Origin: an uncultured Centipeda sp.
GTDB lineage: Bacteria; Bacillota; Negativicutes; Selenomonadales; Selenomonadaceae
Reading direction: 5' to 3'
Length of the DNA: 64,000 bases
Assembly (NCBI GenBank): GCA_905372865.1
Contig: CAJPQT010000010.1
Coordinates: forward strand, 1-64,000
Position numbers and translations under genes: made by a program. Below, piece by piece: positions 33,296 to 42,748 of this stretch (within the stretch, counting starts at the first letter, position 1; each line of letters begins with the position of its first letter). Under the pieces are notes generated by a model. That model made no database searches, was not told where the DNA came from, and saw nothing but the letters and a program-made list of their open reading frames with translations.

Positions 33296-36200
33296 GTGAG
33301 CAGTATCTTCAAAAAGTTCAAGTATCTGATTCCTACGTCGGAGCTTGCAGGCGGTCATGCCGAGATGCACGAGGGCGGGCGCGCATGGGAGAACATGTAC
33401 CGTGACCGTTGGTCGTTCGACAAGACCGTGCGCTCGACGCATGGGGTCAACTGCACGGGCTCGTGCAGCTGGAACATCCACGTCAAGAACGGGATTGTGG
33501 CGTGGGAGAATCAGGCAACGGACTATCCCGAAACGGCGCCGGACATGCCGGACTTCGAGCCGCGTGGCTGCCCGCGTGGGACAACGTTCTCGTGGTATCT
33601 CTACAGTCCGCACCGCGTGAAGTACCCGTATATGCGCGGGGAACTCGCGGCGCTTTGGCGTGAGGCGCGTGCGGCGCACCCGAATGCGTACGAGGCATGG
33701 AAGAGCATCGCCTCCGATCCCGCAAAGAAGAAGCAGTACAAGCAGGCACGCGGCATGGGCGGCTTTGTGCGCTCGAACTGGCAGGAGGTCAGCGAGCTGA
33801 TCGCCGCCTCCGTGCTCTACACGGCATACACCTATGGCTCCGACCGCATCTTCGGCTTCTCTGTTATCCCGGCGATGTCGATGCTGAGCTATGCGGCGGG
33901 CATCCGTTTTATGCAGCTGATGGGCGGCGTCGGCCTCTCGTTTTACGACTGGTACGCCGACCTGCCGCCCGCGAGCCCGCAGATCTGGGGCGAGCAGACG
34001 GACGTGCCCGAGTCGAGCGACTGGTACAATGCGGGCTACCTCATCACATGGGGCTCGAACGTACCGCTCACGCGCACGCCGGACGCGCACTTTATGGCGG
34101 AGGTGCGCTACAAGGGCACAAAGGTTGTCTCGATTGCGCCCGACTACGCCGAGTCCTCGATGTTCGCCGATACGTGGATCCCGCTCAAGGTGGGCAGCGA
34201 CTCGGCAATGGCGATGGCAATGGGTCACGTCATTCTGAAGGAGTACTACGTCGACAAGACGACCCCGTTCTTCCTCGAATACACGCGGAAGTATACGGAC
34301 TTCCCGTTCCTCGTGCGCATCGAAAAGCGGGAGGACGGCACGTACGTCCCCGGACGTATGCTCTCCTCGCGCGATATGGGACGCGACGAGAAGCACGCGG
34401 ACTTCCGCTACTACGTCGTGGACGACAAGACGGGCGAGATCGTCATTCCGAACGGCACGCTCGGCGAGCGTTGGTCGACGCAGGAGAAGTGGAACATCCG
34501 CGAGGAGAACCGCGATACGGGCGCAGAGATCTGCCCGCGTCTCTCCGTTTGGAACGACAAGACGGGGACGGTGGAGGTCGAGCTGCCGTACTTTGGCAAC
34601 GACCGCGCCAAGCGTACGCTGACGCGTGCGCTTCCCGTACGCAGCGTCAAGACTGCGGACGGCGAGGTGCTCGTCACGACGGTCTACGATCTCACGCTTG
34701 CGAACTATGCGATTGACCGCGGCATCGGCGGCGAGAGTGCAGGCTCGTACGAGGACGACACGCCGTACACGCCCGCATGGCAGGAGAAGTACACGGGCAT
34801 CGCGCCCGAACTCGTCATCAAGACGGCGCGCGAGATTGCGGACAACGCCATCAAGACGAACGGCAGAACCATGATTATCATGGGCGGCGGCATCAACCAC
34901 TGGTTCCACGCGGATGCCGTCTACCGCACGATCATCAACCTCCTGCTCTTCACGGGCTGCGAGGGGCGCAACGGTGGCGGCTGGGCGCACTACGTCGGAC
35001 AGGAGAAGCTCCGTCCGAATGAGGGCTGGGCGCGCATCATGACGGGCAGCGACTGGCAGGGTCCGCCGAAGCTGCTCAACTCCACCTCGTTCTACTACTT
35101 TGCGACGGATCAGTGGCGCAGTGATGAGATCCAGACGGATGCGATTACGGCGGCAAATGAGCCGGCGCGTTACAGCCACGCGGCGGACTATGCCGTCATG
35201 GCGGCGCGCCTCGGCTGGGCACCGTCCTATCCGACGTTCAACCGCGGCTCGAACGACATCGCCGCAGATGCAAAGGCGGCGGGCTTCGAGGGTGCGGACG
35301 GCATCAAGAACTACATCGTGAAGAGCCTGAAGGACAAGAGCCTGCAGTTCGCATGGGAGGATCCGGATGCACCGGAGAATTTCCCGCGCAACCTCTTTGT
35401 CTGGCGGTGCAACCTGCTCGGCTCGTCCGCGAAGGGCAATGACTACTTCCTCAAGTATCTCCTCGGCACGGAGAACAGCATCTTCCAGGAGGAGGACTGT
35501 GCGACGCACCCGCAGGAGGTCAAGTGGCGCGAGAAGGAGGAGCTGGAGAAGCCGGGCGGTGCGCTCGAGGGCAAGCTCGACCTCCTCGTTTCGCTCGATT
35601 TCCGTATGGCGGGCAACGCGCTGTACTCCGACATCGTGCTGCCGACGGCGACCTGGTACGAGAAAACCGACCTCTCATCGACGGATATGCACCCGTTTGT
35701 CCATCCCTTCCAGCCTGCGGTCGACCCGCTCTGGGAGTCGCGTACGGACTGGGACATCTACCGCACACTGGCACAGGCGGTGTCTGAGGTGGCAAAGGAA
35801 GCAAAGCTCACGCCGTACACGAACATCGCCGCGACCCCGCTCGGCCACGACAGCGAGGCGGAGCTGGCACAGCCGGACGGTGTCGTGCGTGACTGGAGCA
35901 AGGGCGAGTGCGAGCCGATCCCCGGCAAGACCATGCCCAACATCGCCTCGAACACGATTGACTACACGAAGCTCTACGAGAAGTGGATCGCGCTCGGCCC
36001 GAATGCGGGCGGCAAGACGGCGAGCCACGGCAATACGTGGGACTCGGCGGAGGACTACGAGGAGATCCGCCAGCGCAACGGCATCATCCAGAACAAGGAC
36101 TATGTCTCGTACGGCTGCCCCTCGATCTACGAGGCGCGTCAGGCGATTGACGCGGTGCTCGGGATGTCCCCGACCACCTGCGGCAGGACAGCGGTCCGCG

Positions 36201-36991
36201 CATGGGAGGCGGTCGAAAAGCGCACGGGTCTCGACAACCTCGTGAAGCTCGCGAAGGATCGCGAGGAGGAGCGGTTTACCTACGATCAGGTCATCGCGCA
36301 GCCGCGTGAGACGATCACCGCGCCGACGTTTACGGGCAGCAACCAGAACCGCCGCTACACGCCCTTTACGAACAATGTGGAGGAGCTCATTCCGTTCCGA
36401 ACCCTTACGGGGCGGCAGCACTTCTACATGGATCACGAGGTCATGCGCGAGTTCGGCGAGGCACAGGCGGTCTACCGTCCGATCCTCGACTTCCGTCCGA
36501 TGAACAAGTCGCTCAACGGTACGCAGAAGGAAATCACGCTGAAGTACCTCACGCCCCACAACAAGTGGAGCACGCACAGCATGTACTTCGACGCACAGCA
36601 GATGCTCACGATGTTCCGCGGCGGACAGAGCGTCTGGATGAGCGAGAAGGACGCGGCGGAGATCGGCGTGAAGGACAACGACTGGATCGAACTCTACAAC
36701 CGCAACGGTGTCGTCGCCTCGCGCGTCGTCGTCTCGCCGCGCCTCCCGCAGGGCAGCGTCTTTATGCACCATGCGCAGGACCGTCACATCAACGTGCCGG
36801 GCTCGAAGATCTCGGGCACGCGCGCAGGTACGCACAATACGCCGACCCACATTCATCTGAAGCCCACCCACCTGATCGGCGGTTACGGGCAGCTCAGCTA
36901 CGGTTTCAACTACTACGGCCCGACGGGCAATCAGCGCGACTCGTACGTCGTCGTGCGGCGCATGGAGGAGGTAGATTGGCTTGAAGATTAA
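33296..36991 (+). CDS. narG: respiratory nitrate reductase alpha subunit (molybdenum)
   Basis: 1231 residues, standard NarG size. The start is GTG behind GGAGGGG. The FS0 iron-sulfur ligands are His and three Cys in HGVNCTGSC (about residues 49-57) and CPRG (about 93). The Mo ligand Asp lies in SFYDWYADLPPASP (about 218-222), followed by WGEQTDVPES, almost identical to E. coli NarG. It reduces nitrate to nitrite at the cytoplasmic face, taking electrons from NarH. First gene of narGHJI. Confidence 0.98.
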   Translation: MSSIFKKFKYLIPTSELAGGHAEMHEGGRAWENMYRDRWSFDKTVRSTHGVNCTGSCSWNIHVKNGIVAWENQATDYPETAPDMPDFEPRGCPRGTTFSWYLYSPHRVKYPYMRGELAALWREARAAHPNAYEAWKSIASDPAKKKQYKQARGMGGFVRSNWQEVSELIAASVLYTAYTYGSDRIFGFSVIPAMSMLSYAAGIRFMQLMGGVGLSFYDWYADLPPASPQIWGEQTDVPESSDWYNAGYLITWGSNVPLTRTPDAHFMAEVRYKGTKVVSIAPDYAESSMFADTWIPLKVGSDSAMAMAMGHVILKEYYVDKTTPFFLEYTRKYTDFPFLVRIEKREDGTYVPGRMLSSRDMGRDEKHADFRYYVVDDKTGEIVIPNGTLGERWSTQEKWNIREENRDTGAEICPRLSVWNDKTGTVEVELPYFGNDRAKRTLTRALPVRSVKTADGEVLVTTVYDLTLANYAIDRGIGGESAGSYEDDTPYTPAWQEKYTGIAPELVIKTAREIADNAIKTNGRTMIIMGGGINHWFHADAVYRTIINLLLFTGCEGRNGGGWAHYVGQEKLRPNEGWARIMTGSDWQGPPKLLNSTSFYYFATDQWRSDEIQTDAITAANEPARYSHAADYAVMAARLGWAPSYPTFNRGSNDIAADAKAAGFEGADGIKNYIVKSLKDKSLQFAWEDPDAPENFPRNLFVWRCNLLGSSAKGNDYFLKYLLGTENSIFQEEDCATHPQEVKWREKEELEKPGGALEGKLDLLVSLDFRMAGNALYSDIVLPTATWYEKTDLSSTDMHPFVHPFQPAVDPLWESRTDWDIYRTLAQAVSEVAKEAKLTPYTNIAATPLGHDSEAELAQPDGVVRDWSKGECEPIPGKTMPNIASNTIDYTKLYEKWIALGPNAGGKTASHGNTWDSAEDYEEIRQRNGIIQNKDYVSYGCPSIYEARQAIDAVLGMSPTTCGRTAVRAWEAVEKRTGLDNLVKLAKDREEERFTYDQVIAQPRETITAPTFTGSNQNRRYTPFTNNVEELIPFRTLTGRQHFYMDHEVMREFGEAQAVYRPILDFRPMNKSLNGTQKEITLKYLTPHNKWSTHSMYFDAQQMLTMFRGGQSVWMSEKDAAEIGVKDNDWIELYNRNGVVASRVVVSPRLPQGSVFMHHAQDRHINVPGSKISGTRAGTHNTPTHIHLKPTHLIGGYGQLSYGFNYYGPTGNQRDSYVVVRRMEEVDWLED

Positions 36992-38402
36992 AGCACAGAT
37001 TGCGATGGTCATGAATCTGGACAAGTGCATTGGCTGTCACACGTGCTCCATCCTCTGCAAAAATGTCTGGACGAATCGACGCGGCGCAGAGTATATGTAT
37101 TTCAACAACGTCGAGACGAAGCCCGGCATCGGATACCCGAAGCAGTGGGAAAACCAGGAGAAGTGGAAGGGCGGCTGGGAGCTGAAGGACGGTCAGCTGA
37201 GCCTCAAAACAGGCGGCATGATGACGCGTCTGGCGAAGCTGTTCTACCATCCGCAGCAGCCCGAGATGGACGACTACTACGAGCCGTGGACGTATGACTA
37301 CGAGACGCTGATTCACACGAAGCGGCGCAACCATCAGCCCGTCGCACGCCCGCGCTCGCTGATTACGCAGAAACGCATGGAGATCAAGTGGGGGCCGAAC
37401 TGGGAGGATGACCTCGCCGACGGACAGTCCGCACGCAAGGACTACAACCTCAGCAAGATGGATCAGGAGATCACGCTTGAGTTCCACGACATCTTCATGA
37501 AGCATCTGCCGCGCCTGTGCAACCACTGTCTCAATCCCGCGTGCGTTGCGGCGTGTCCCTCGGGCGCGATCTACAAGCGCGACGAGGACGGCGTGGTGCT
37601 CATCTCGCAGGACGGCTGCCGCGGCTGGCGGCACTGCGTTCCGTCCTGCCCATACAAGAAGATCTACTACAACTGGGAGACGAACAAGGCGGAGAAGTGC
37701 ACGTTCTGCTTCCCGCGCCTTGAGAACGGTCTGCCGACCGTGTGCAGCGACGGCTGCGTCGGGCGTATGCGCTACATCGGTGTCCTGCTCTACGATGCGG
37801 ACAAGGTCAAGACCGCAGCATCCACGCCCGATCCGAAGGATATTTACAAGGCATACCTCGGTGCGCTCTGTGACCCAAATGATCCCGAGACCGTGAAGGC
37901 GGCACAGGCGGCGGGCATCCCCGACCGCTGGATCCGTGCGGCGCAGAACTCACCCTCGTACAAGCTGATCGCCGAGTGGCAGCTGGCGTTCCCACTCCAT
38001 CCGGAGTACCGCACGCTGCCAAACGTCTGGTACGTACCGCCCCTCAGCCCGATTGCGCGGCGCGTGGAGGAGAAGGTATTCTTCCCGGGCGCGGCGGAGA
38101 TGCGCATCCCCGTCGCCTACCTCGCACAGCTGCTGACGGCGGGCGATGAGGCCGCGATCGAGCGCGTGCTGCGCGTCTTGCTCGAGCTGCGTGCCGTCAT
38201 GCGCACAAAGCAGACGGGCGAGGAGCTGCCGGAGAACCTCACGCATGACCTTGAGACCTACGAGGCGATGTACCGCCTGCTCGGCATTGCCAAGCGCCGC
38301 GACCGCTTCAACATCCCCGCAGGGCTGCAGGATGTCACGCATGAGAAGCTGCGCGAGCTGCAGGGCTCGGTCGGCTATGCCTGTCCCGGAGGGTGCTGCT
38401 GA
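36981..38402 (+). CDS. narH: respiratory nitrate reductase beta subunit (Fe-S)
   Basis: 473 residues. The start is TTG at 36981, inside the end of narG (11-bp overlap), behind GGAGGAGG. Four cysteine groups are visible: CIGCHTCSILCK (about residue 16), LCNHCLNPACVAACP (about 180), CRGWRHCVPSCP (about 213; the Trp in place of Cys marks the 3Fe-4S cluster, as in all NarH) and KCTFCFPR...CSDGC (about 240). It carries electrons from NarI hemes to NarG. Confidence 0.98.
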   Translation: MKIKAQIAMVMNLDKCIGCHTCSILCKNVWTNRRGAEYMYFNNVETKPGIGYPKQWENQEKWKGGWELKDGQLSLKTGGMMTRLAKLFYHPQQPEMDDYYEPWTYDYETLIHTKRRNHQPVARPRSLITQKRMEIKWGPNWEDDLADGQSARKDYNLSKMDQEITLEFHDIFMKHLPRLCNHCLNPACVAACPSGAIYKRDEDGVVLISQDGCRGWRHCVPSCPYKKIYYNWETNKAEKCTFCFPRLENGLPTVCSDGCVGRMRYIGVLLYDADKVKTAASTPDPKDIYKAYLGALCDPNDPETVKAAQAAGIPDRWIRAAQNSPSYKLIAEWQLAFPLHPEYRTLPNVWYVPPLSPIARRVEEKVFFPGAAEMRIPVAYLAQLLTAGDEAAIERVLRVLLELRAVMRTKQTGEELPENLTHDLETYEAMYRLLGIAKRRDRFNIPAGLQDVTHEKLRELQGSVGYACPGGCC

Positions 38403-38932
38403 TGGATACGAACCGCATTCAGACACCGCTCCTTCTCACCTCCTACCTGTTCGAGTACCCCTCGGCAGAGTGGTGGGAGGGCGTTCCTACCCATGCGGCA
38501 GTCGTCTCGGATGTCGAACGTCCGCAGTCGCGCGAGGTGTTCGAGGAGTTCTTCGGCTACATCGGGGAGAGCGACCCGCAGGAGTTCGAGGATGCGTATG
38601 TGCGCGCCTTTGACTTCTCGCAGAATACGAACCTCTACCTCACAACGCACAACCGCACGGATTTCGGCAAACAGGCCGAGGAGCTGCTGCGCTACAAGCA
38701 GCTCTTCCTCGATGTGGGCTATGACCTCAATCACGAGCTGCCGGACTACCTGCCCGCGATCCTCGAGCTTGCGGCGGCAGTACCCGACAAGGAGGCGCTG
38801 CACATCCTGACCGAGGTGCGTCCGAAACTGGAGCTCCTGCGCGACCGTCTGATCGAGGCGAAGCTGCCCTACGCATTCCTTCTCGATGTCGTGCTCACGG
38901 AGGCATCAAGCCTTGAAGGGAGGACAGCATGA
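38402..38932 (+). CDS. narJ: nitrate reductase assembly chaperone
   Basis: 176 residues. The start ATG overlaps the narH stop (TGATG) and follows GGAGGG. The N-terminal LLTSYLFEYPSAEWW and the internal FDFSQNTNLYLTTHNRTDFG are conserved in NarJ/NarW. It binds apo-NarG for molybdenum-cofactor loading and is not part of the final enzyme. It overlaps narI by 4 bp (ATGA). Confidence 0.93.
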   Translation: MDTNRIQTPLLLTSYLFEYPSAEWWEGVPTHAAVVSDVERPQSREVFEEFFGYIGESDPQEFEDAYVRAFDFSQNTNLYLTTHNRTDFGKQAEELLRYKQLFLDVGYDLNHELPDYLPAILELAAAVPDKEALHILTEVRPKLELLRDRLIEAKLPYAFLLDVVLTEASSLEGRTA

Positions 38933-39597
38933 TGAAACAGTTCGCATGGGGCATCCTGCCCTACATTGCATTCACGTTCCTCATCGTGGGGACGATTGTG
39001 CGCTACACCGTCTTTGAGCGGAACTGGACGACGAAGTCCAGTCAGTTCCTCTCCAAGAGCGATCTGAAGATTGCGGGGCCAATGTTCCACCTTGGACTTC
39101 TCATGGCATTCGGCGGGCACGTCATCGGCGTGCTCATCCCGAAGTTCATGACTGAGGCGGCAGGCATCGACGAGCACCTCTACCACATGATCGCGCTCGG
39201 CGGCGGCGCGCCCGCAGGCGTGCTCTTCTTCGGGGGCTTCATTCTGCTCCTCATCCGCCGTTTCGGCAAGGACCGCATGGCGGTCAACACGTCGACGATG
39301 GACAAGTGGCTCTACTTATTTCTCTTCCTTGCGATCTTCTCTGGCTGTGCGTCCACGACGCTGAACGCCGTGCAGGGCGGTTTTGACTACCGCGAGACCA
39401 TCTCGCCGTGGTTCCGCTCGGTTCTCGCGCTCAGCCCCGAGATCGACTACATGGAGAACGTGCCGCTCATGTTCCGCATCCACATGTTCTCGTGGATGGC
39501 GGTCGCGTTCCTCTTCCCGTTCTCGCGCCTCGTCCACTGCCTCAGCGCACCGTTTGAGTACCTCGTGCGCAGCCCGATCATCTATCGGAAAAAATAA
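38929..39597 (+). CDS. narI: nitrate reductase gamma subunit (cytochrome b)
   Basis: 222 residues with five membrane helices. Heme-ligand histidines are visible: MFHLGLLMAFGGHVIG (two His, helix 2), RIHMFSW and LVHCLSAP (helix 5). It oxidises menaquinol and passes electrons to NarH. Last gene of the operon, followed by a terminator. No narK transporter is nearby. Confidence 0.96.
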   Translation: MMKQFAWGILPYIAFTFLIVGTIVRYTVFERNWTTKSSQFLSKSDLKIAGPMFHLGLLMAFGGHVIGVLIPKFMTEAAGIDEHLYHMIALGGGAPAGVLFFGGFILLLIRRFGKDRMAVNTSTMDKWLYLFLFLAIFSGCASTTLNAVQGGFDYRETISPWFRSVLALSPEIDYMENVPLMFRIHMFSWMAVAFLFPFSRLVHCLSAPFEYLVRSPIIYRKK

Positions 39598-39608
39598 GGT
39601 TTTTACAG

Positions 39609-39637
39609 CCGTCCCTTGCGGGGGACGGTTTTGCTTT
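39609..39637 (+). terminator. terminator of the nar operon
   Basis: CCGTCCC stem, 6-nt loop, GGGACGG, then TTTTGCTTT. Confidence 0.85.
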
Positions 39638-39638
39638 A

Positions 39639-39668
39639 TTGCAACAGAATTGCACTCTGTGGTATAAT
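39639..39668 (+). promoter_or_regulatory. promoter of the RelE-like toxin gene
   Basis: TTGCAA (39639-39644), 18-nt spacer, TATAAT (39663-39668). Confidence 0.65.
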
Positions 39669-39699
39669 TCCGATAGAAAGAAACACTGGGGGAATATCG

Positions 39700-40044
39700 A
39701 TGAACGTCGTCTTCTACGAGAAAGAGGATGGAACAATCCCCATCGTGGAATTCTTGGATTCCCTTGATGCGAAGATGTATGCGAAGGTTTCGCGTACCAT
39801 TCGCCTACTGGAAGTGAAAGGACATCAACTTCGCGCACCGCACTCCAAGGAACTTGCGGATGGGATTATGGAGCTGCGTATTTCCTTTGGTGGGAATATC
39901 ACACGCGTACTGTACTTTTTTATCGTAGGCGATACGGCCGTTCTGACAAACGGCTTCGTCAAGAAAACGCAGCAGACCCCGCCGCAGGAAATCGCGCGTG
40001 CCAAAGAGTACCGAGAGGATTATCGAAGGAGGAATCCGTCGTGA
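39700..40044 (+). CDS. RelE/HigB-like toxin (phage Gp49-like family)
   Basis: 114 residues; the start at 39700 follows GGGGGAA. The pattern VVFYEKEDGTIPIVEFLDSL, KELADGIMELRIS and RVLYFFIVGDTAVLTNGFVKKTQQTP is that of the Gp49-like/HigB branch of the RelE superfamily, ribosome-dependent mRNA interferases. All conserved segments, including the basic C-terminus, look intact. It overlaps the antitoxin remnant by one base (TGATG), the normal toxin-first order of higBA loci. Confidence 0.88.
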   Translation: MNVVFYEKEDGTIPIVEFLDSLDAKMYAKVSRTIRLLEVKGHQLRAPHSKELADGIMELRISFGGNITRVLYFFIVGDTAVLTNGFVKKTQQTPPQEIARAKEYREDYRRRNPS

Positions 40045-40229
40045 TGACATTTGCGGAATACCACAAAGAGAAGATGAAAGATCCTGCCTTCAAGCGCGAA
40101 TATGACGCCCTTGAGGGGTGGTTTCAGGAGGAACTGGCGGCACAGGACTTGTCTTCGTCTTGTGATGAGCAAGCGGGAACAGCAGCGACAGAAAAGCATA
40201 TACCGCCGCCGCACGTTTCTTTTGCATAA
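40044..40229 (+). pseudogene. truncated HigA/XRE-type antitoxin
   Basis: 61 residues. The N-terminus MTFAEYHKEKMKDPAFKREY DALE has the typical start of antitoxins paired with Gp49-like toxins. It then jumps to GWFQEELAAQ, which resembles the 'GWTQEELA' start of the helix-turn-helix that normally lies about 20 residues later. The rest (Ser/Cys/Pro-rich) is unlike any HTH. An internal deletion followed by a frameshift fits best. AAGGAGG precedes the start, so the fragment may still be translated. Confidence 0.65.
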
Positions 40230-40293
40230 GGTGCAGGATGGACTGGAAAACTTGTGTATTGCCGTATGGAGAGCAGAAAGGATGGGACGAGCG

Positions 40294-40587
40294 ATGAGCG
40301 AGACAAATGTGGGAGAATTGATTCGTTCGATGAGTGCGCAGCGCGTAGAGGCGATGCGTGCGGGCTATGAGGCGGATCTTCAGACTGCGTGGGAGAAAGG
40401 CAAAGAGGCGGGCAAGGCGGAGGGCATCAGCGAGGGGGAGTTCCGCGGGCGCAAGCAGGGTGTGATCAGCGTGGCGCTGAACCTCCTGCGCACGGGGACG
40501 GATCCGGCGGCTGTCGCCAAGGCGGCGGAGCTGCCCGAGCCGATCATCCGCAAGCTCGCACAGGACAACGGCATCGAACTGGCGTAG
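40294..40587 (+). CDS. Rpn/COG5464 nuclease C-terminal fragment
   Basis: 97 residues, starting MSETNVGELIRSM behind AAAGGA. It contains only the charged, Gly/Glu/Lys-rich tail (EKGKEAGKAEGISEGEFRGRKQG) and a small helical end domain (NLLRTGTDPAAVAKAAELP) of Rpn-type PD-(D/E)XK proteins; the catalytic domain is missing. Many genomes carry such short tails as independent small ORFs, so it could be translated, but it is a remnant of or derivative from a larger gene. The apparent frame extends upstream to 40102 without support. Confidence 0.6.
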   Translation: MSETNVGELIRSMSAQRVEAMRAGYEADLQTAWEKGKEAGKAEGISEGEFRGRKQGVISVALNLLRTGTDPAAVAKAAELPEPIIRKLAQDNGIELA

Positions 40588-40608
40588 TCCGATATATGGA
40601 TGCAAAGA

Positions 40609-40656
40609 GAGTTTCTGTATGAGATCGTTTGATCTTCTGCAGAAACTCCTTTTTGT
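40609..40656 (+). terminator. terminator behind the Rpn tail
   Basis: GAGTTTCTG...CAGAAACTC, a 9-bp stem with an inner GATC pairing, then a T-run. Confidence 0.85.
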
Positions 40657-40686
40657 TGTGCGTCCAAATTGTACACGGAAAAAAAC

Positions 40687-40716
40687 TTGTCACCTGTTTG
40701 AACCTTGTGATAAAAT
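40687..40716 (+). promoter_or_regulatory. promoter of the ArsB/NhaD permease
   Basis: TTGTCA, 18-nt spacer, TAAAAT. Confidence 0.55.
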
Positions 40717-40787
40717 GAACAAAGTCGTGCGCGGCGGCAGTCTGTGTGTGCCGCTCGCAAAATTTGGTCTACAAAGGAGGCGCTTAC

Positions 40788-42065
40788 ATGGAAACGTTGG
40801 CCGCGATAATCTTTGTTGTGATGTATATGGTGATTGTCTCGGAGAAGATTCACCGCACGGTTGCCGCAATGATCGGCGCAGTGCTCATGATGCTGCTCGG
40901 TATCCTCTCGCAGGAGACGGCACTGCATCATGTCGACTTTGAGACGCTCGGGCTCCTCGTCGGCATGATGGTTCTCGTCGGTGTGACAAAGGAGACCGGG
41001 CTGTTCGACTACGTCGCAATCAAGGCGGCGAAATCGGCAAAGGCGGAGCCGCGCCGCATTCTCGTCTATCTCTGTCTGATTACGGCGGTCTTTTCCGCCT
41101 TTCTCGACAACGTGACCACCGTGCTCCTCATGGTGCCCGTAACGTTCAGCATTACGAAGATCCTAAAGCTCGACCCCATGCCGTATCTCCTGACACAGAT
41201 CATTGCATCGAATATCGGCGGCACGGCGACGCTCATCGGTGACCCGCCGAACATCATGATCGGCAGTGCTGTGAAGGAGCTGACCTTCGTCATGTTCATC
41301 GAGCACCTCGCGCCGATTGCGATCATCTCGATGGTGGTTGTCATGTTCATCATGGCCGCGATCTATCGCAAGGACCTCGTCACAACGCCCGCGCTGCAGG
41401 CGGAGCTGATGCAGATGGACGAGAAGGCGGCGATCACGGATCACAGCCTCTTAAAGCGTTCGCTCTTCGTGCTGGGGCTCACGATTCTCGGCTTCTTCAC
41501 GCACTCCTTTACGCACATCGAGTCCTCGCTGATCGCACTTACGGGCGGATTCCTGCTGCTCCTCCTCGCGGGCGGCAGCGAGCATCTCGTGGAGAAGGCG
41601 ATGCACGCGGTCGAGTGGCCGACGATCTTCTTCTTTATCGGGCTCTTTATCGCGGTCGGCGGGTTAATCGAAGTTGGCATTATTGCACAGCTGGCTGAAA
41701 CTGCGGTAGAAGCAACCGGGGGAGACTTGACGGCAACGGCGCTGCTGATCCTCTGGATGAGCGCGATCATCTCGTCCGTGCTCGACAACATCCCGTTTGT
41801 GGCGACGATGATCCCGCTGATTCAAAACATGGGCGCGATGGGGATTACGAACCTCGAGCCGCTCTGGTGGTCGCTCGCGCTCGGCGCGTGTCTCGGCGGC
41901 AACGGTACGCTCGTCGGCGCGTCGGCGAACCTCATCGTGGCGGGGATGGCGGCGGAGCGCGGCGTGCACATCAGCTTTATCCGCTACTTTAAGATCGGGT
42001 TCCCGCTCATGTTGCTGACGATCGTCCTCTCGACGGTCTATGTGTATCTGCGATATTTGCTATAA
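40788..42065 (+). CDS. ArsB/NhaD-family (SLC13-like) permease
   Basis: 425 residues; the start at 40788 follows AAAGGAGG. About 11-12 membrane helices. Two inverted-repeat signatures are visible: SAFLDNVTTVLLMVP (about residue 112) with NIGGTATLIGDPPNIMIG, and SSVLDNIPFVATMIP (about 330) with LGGNGTLVGASANLIVAG. These are the ion/substrate sites of the superfamily. Close relatives ('P protein'-like) are probable Na+ or anion carriers; arsenite is unlikely without ars neighbours. Confidence 0.88.
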   Translation: METLAAIIFVVMYMVIVSEKIHRTVAAMIGAVLMMLLGILSQETALHHVDFETLGLLVGMMVLVGVTKETGLFDYVAIKAAKSAKAEPRRILVYLCLITAVFSAFLDNVTTVLLMVPVTFSITKILKLDPMPYLLTQIIASNIGGTATLIGDPPNIMIGSAVKELTFVMFIEHLAPIAIISMVVVMFIMAAIYRKDLVTTPALQAELMQMDEKAAITDHSLLKRSLFVLGLTILGFFTHSFTHIESSLIALTGGFLLLLLAGGSEHLVEKAMHAVEWPTIFFFIGLFIAVGGLIEVGIIAQLAETAVEATGGDLTATALLILWMSAIISSVLDNIPFVATMIPLIQNMGAMGITNLEPLWWSLALGACLGGNGTLVGASANLIVAGMAAERGVHISFIRYFKIGFPLMLLTIVLSTVYVYLRYLL

Positions 42066-42123
42066 ATATTTGCAGGAAAAAGCCCGCACGGGGGCGAATC
42101 AAATTGAACAGAGAAATTTGTGG

Positions 42124-42154
42124 AAGGCACCGACACAGTTTCGGTGCCTTTTTG
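42124..42154 (+). terminator. terminator of the permease gene
   Basis: AAGGCACCGA, 7-nt loop, TCGGTGCCTT, T-run. Confidence 0.92.
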
Positions 42155-42169
42155 AGTTAGAGAGGGACT

Positions 42170-42748
42170 ATGTTTATACTGGCATCCGCCTCGCCGCGCA
42201 GGCGTGCACTCCTGCGGCAGATCGGGGCAAAATTTGTCTCCATCACGCCCGCCGTGGATGAGGTGAAGGACGAGGAGCGTCCGCGTGATGCGGTGGTCTA
42301 CAATGCGCTCATCAAGGCGCGCAAGGTGGCGGCGGAGTATCCGGGGCACGCTGTGCTCGGTGCGGACACCGCCGTTGTGGTGAACGGGCAGTCCTTCGGG
42401 AAGCCGAGGGATGCCGCTGAGGCGCGCCGCATGCTCTCTGCGATTGAGGGGCGGCAGCATACGGTGCTCACGGGGATCGCATGGGTCACGGACGGATGCG
42501 AATACACGGATGCGGCGGAGACGACCGTGCGGTTTGCACCCCTCACGCAGGACGAGATCGCCGCCTACGTCGCGACGGGCGAACCGATGGGCAAGGCGGG
42601 CGCGTATGCCATTCAGGGACGTGCGGCGATCTACATCGAGGAGCTGCACGGGTCGTTCTCGAACGTCGTCGGGCTGCCGCTCCACGCGGTCGCAGCACTT
42701 GCACGCAGGGCGGGCGTTGCGATGGAGGATGCGGATGAATCTGCGTGA
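42170..42748 (+). CDS. maf: Maf-like nucleoside triphosphate pyrophosphatase
   Basis: 192 residues. The start FILASASPRRRALLRQIG, the central GADTAVVVNG and the C-terminal FSNVVGLPL are diagnostic of Maf/HAM1-fold enzymes that hydrolyse non-canonical NTPs (dTTP/UTP-type) and affect septation. It overlaps radC by 14 bp, the usual Firmicute maf-radC pair. The ribosome site AGAGAGG is moderate. Confidence 0.95.
   Translation: MFILASASPRRRALLRQIGAKFVSITPAVDEVKDEERPRDAVVYNALIKARKVAAEYPGHAVLGADTAVVVNGQSFGKPRDAAEARRMLSAIEGRQHTVLTGIAWVTDGCEYTDAAETTVRFAPLTQDEIAAYVATGEPMGKAGAYAIQGRAAIYIEELHGSFSNVVGLPLHAVAALARRAGVAMEDADESA

Noticed and set aside
33239..35509. 756-codon minus-strand frame opposite narG
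   Set aside because: Shadow of narG by the same argument; Arg/His/Asp-rich with no motif.
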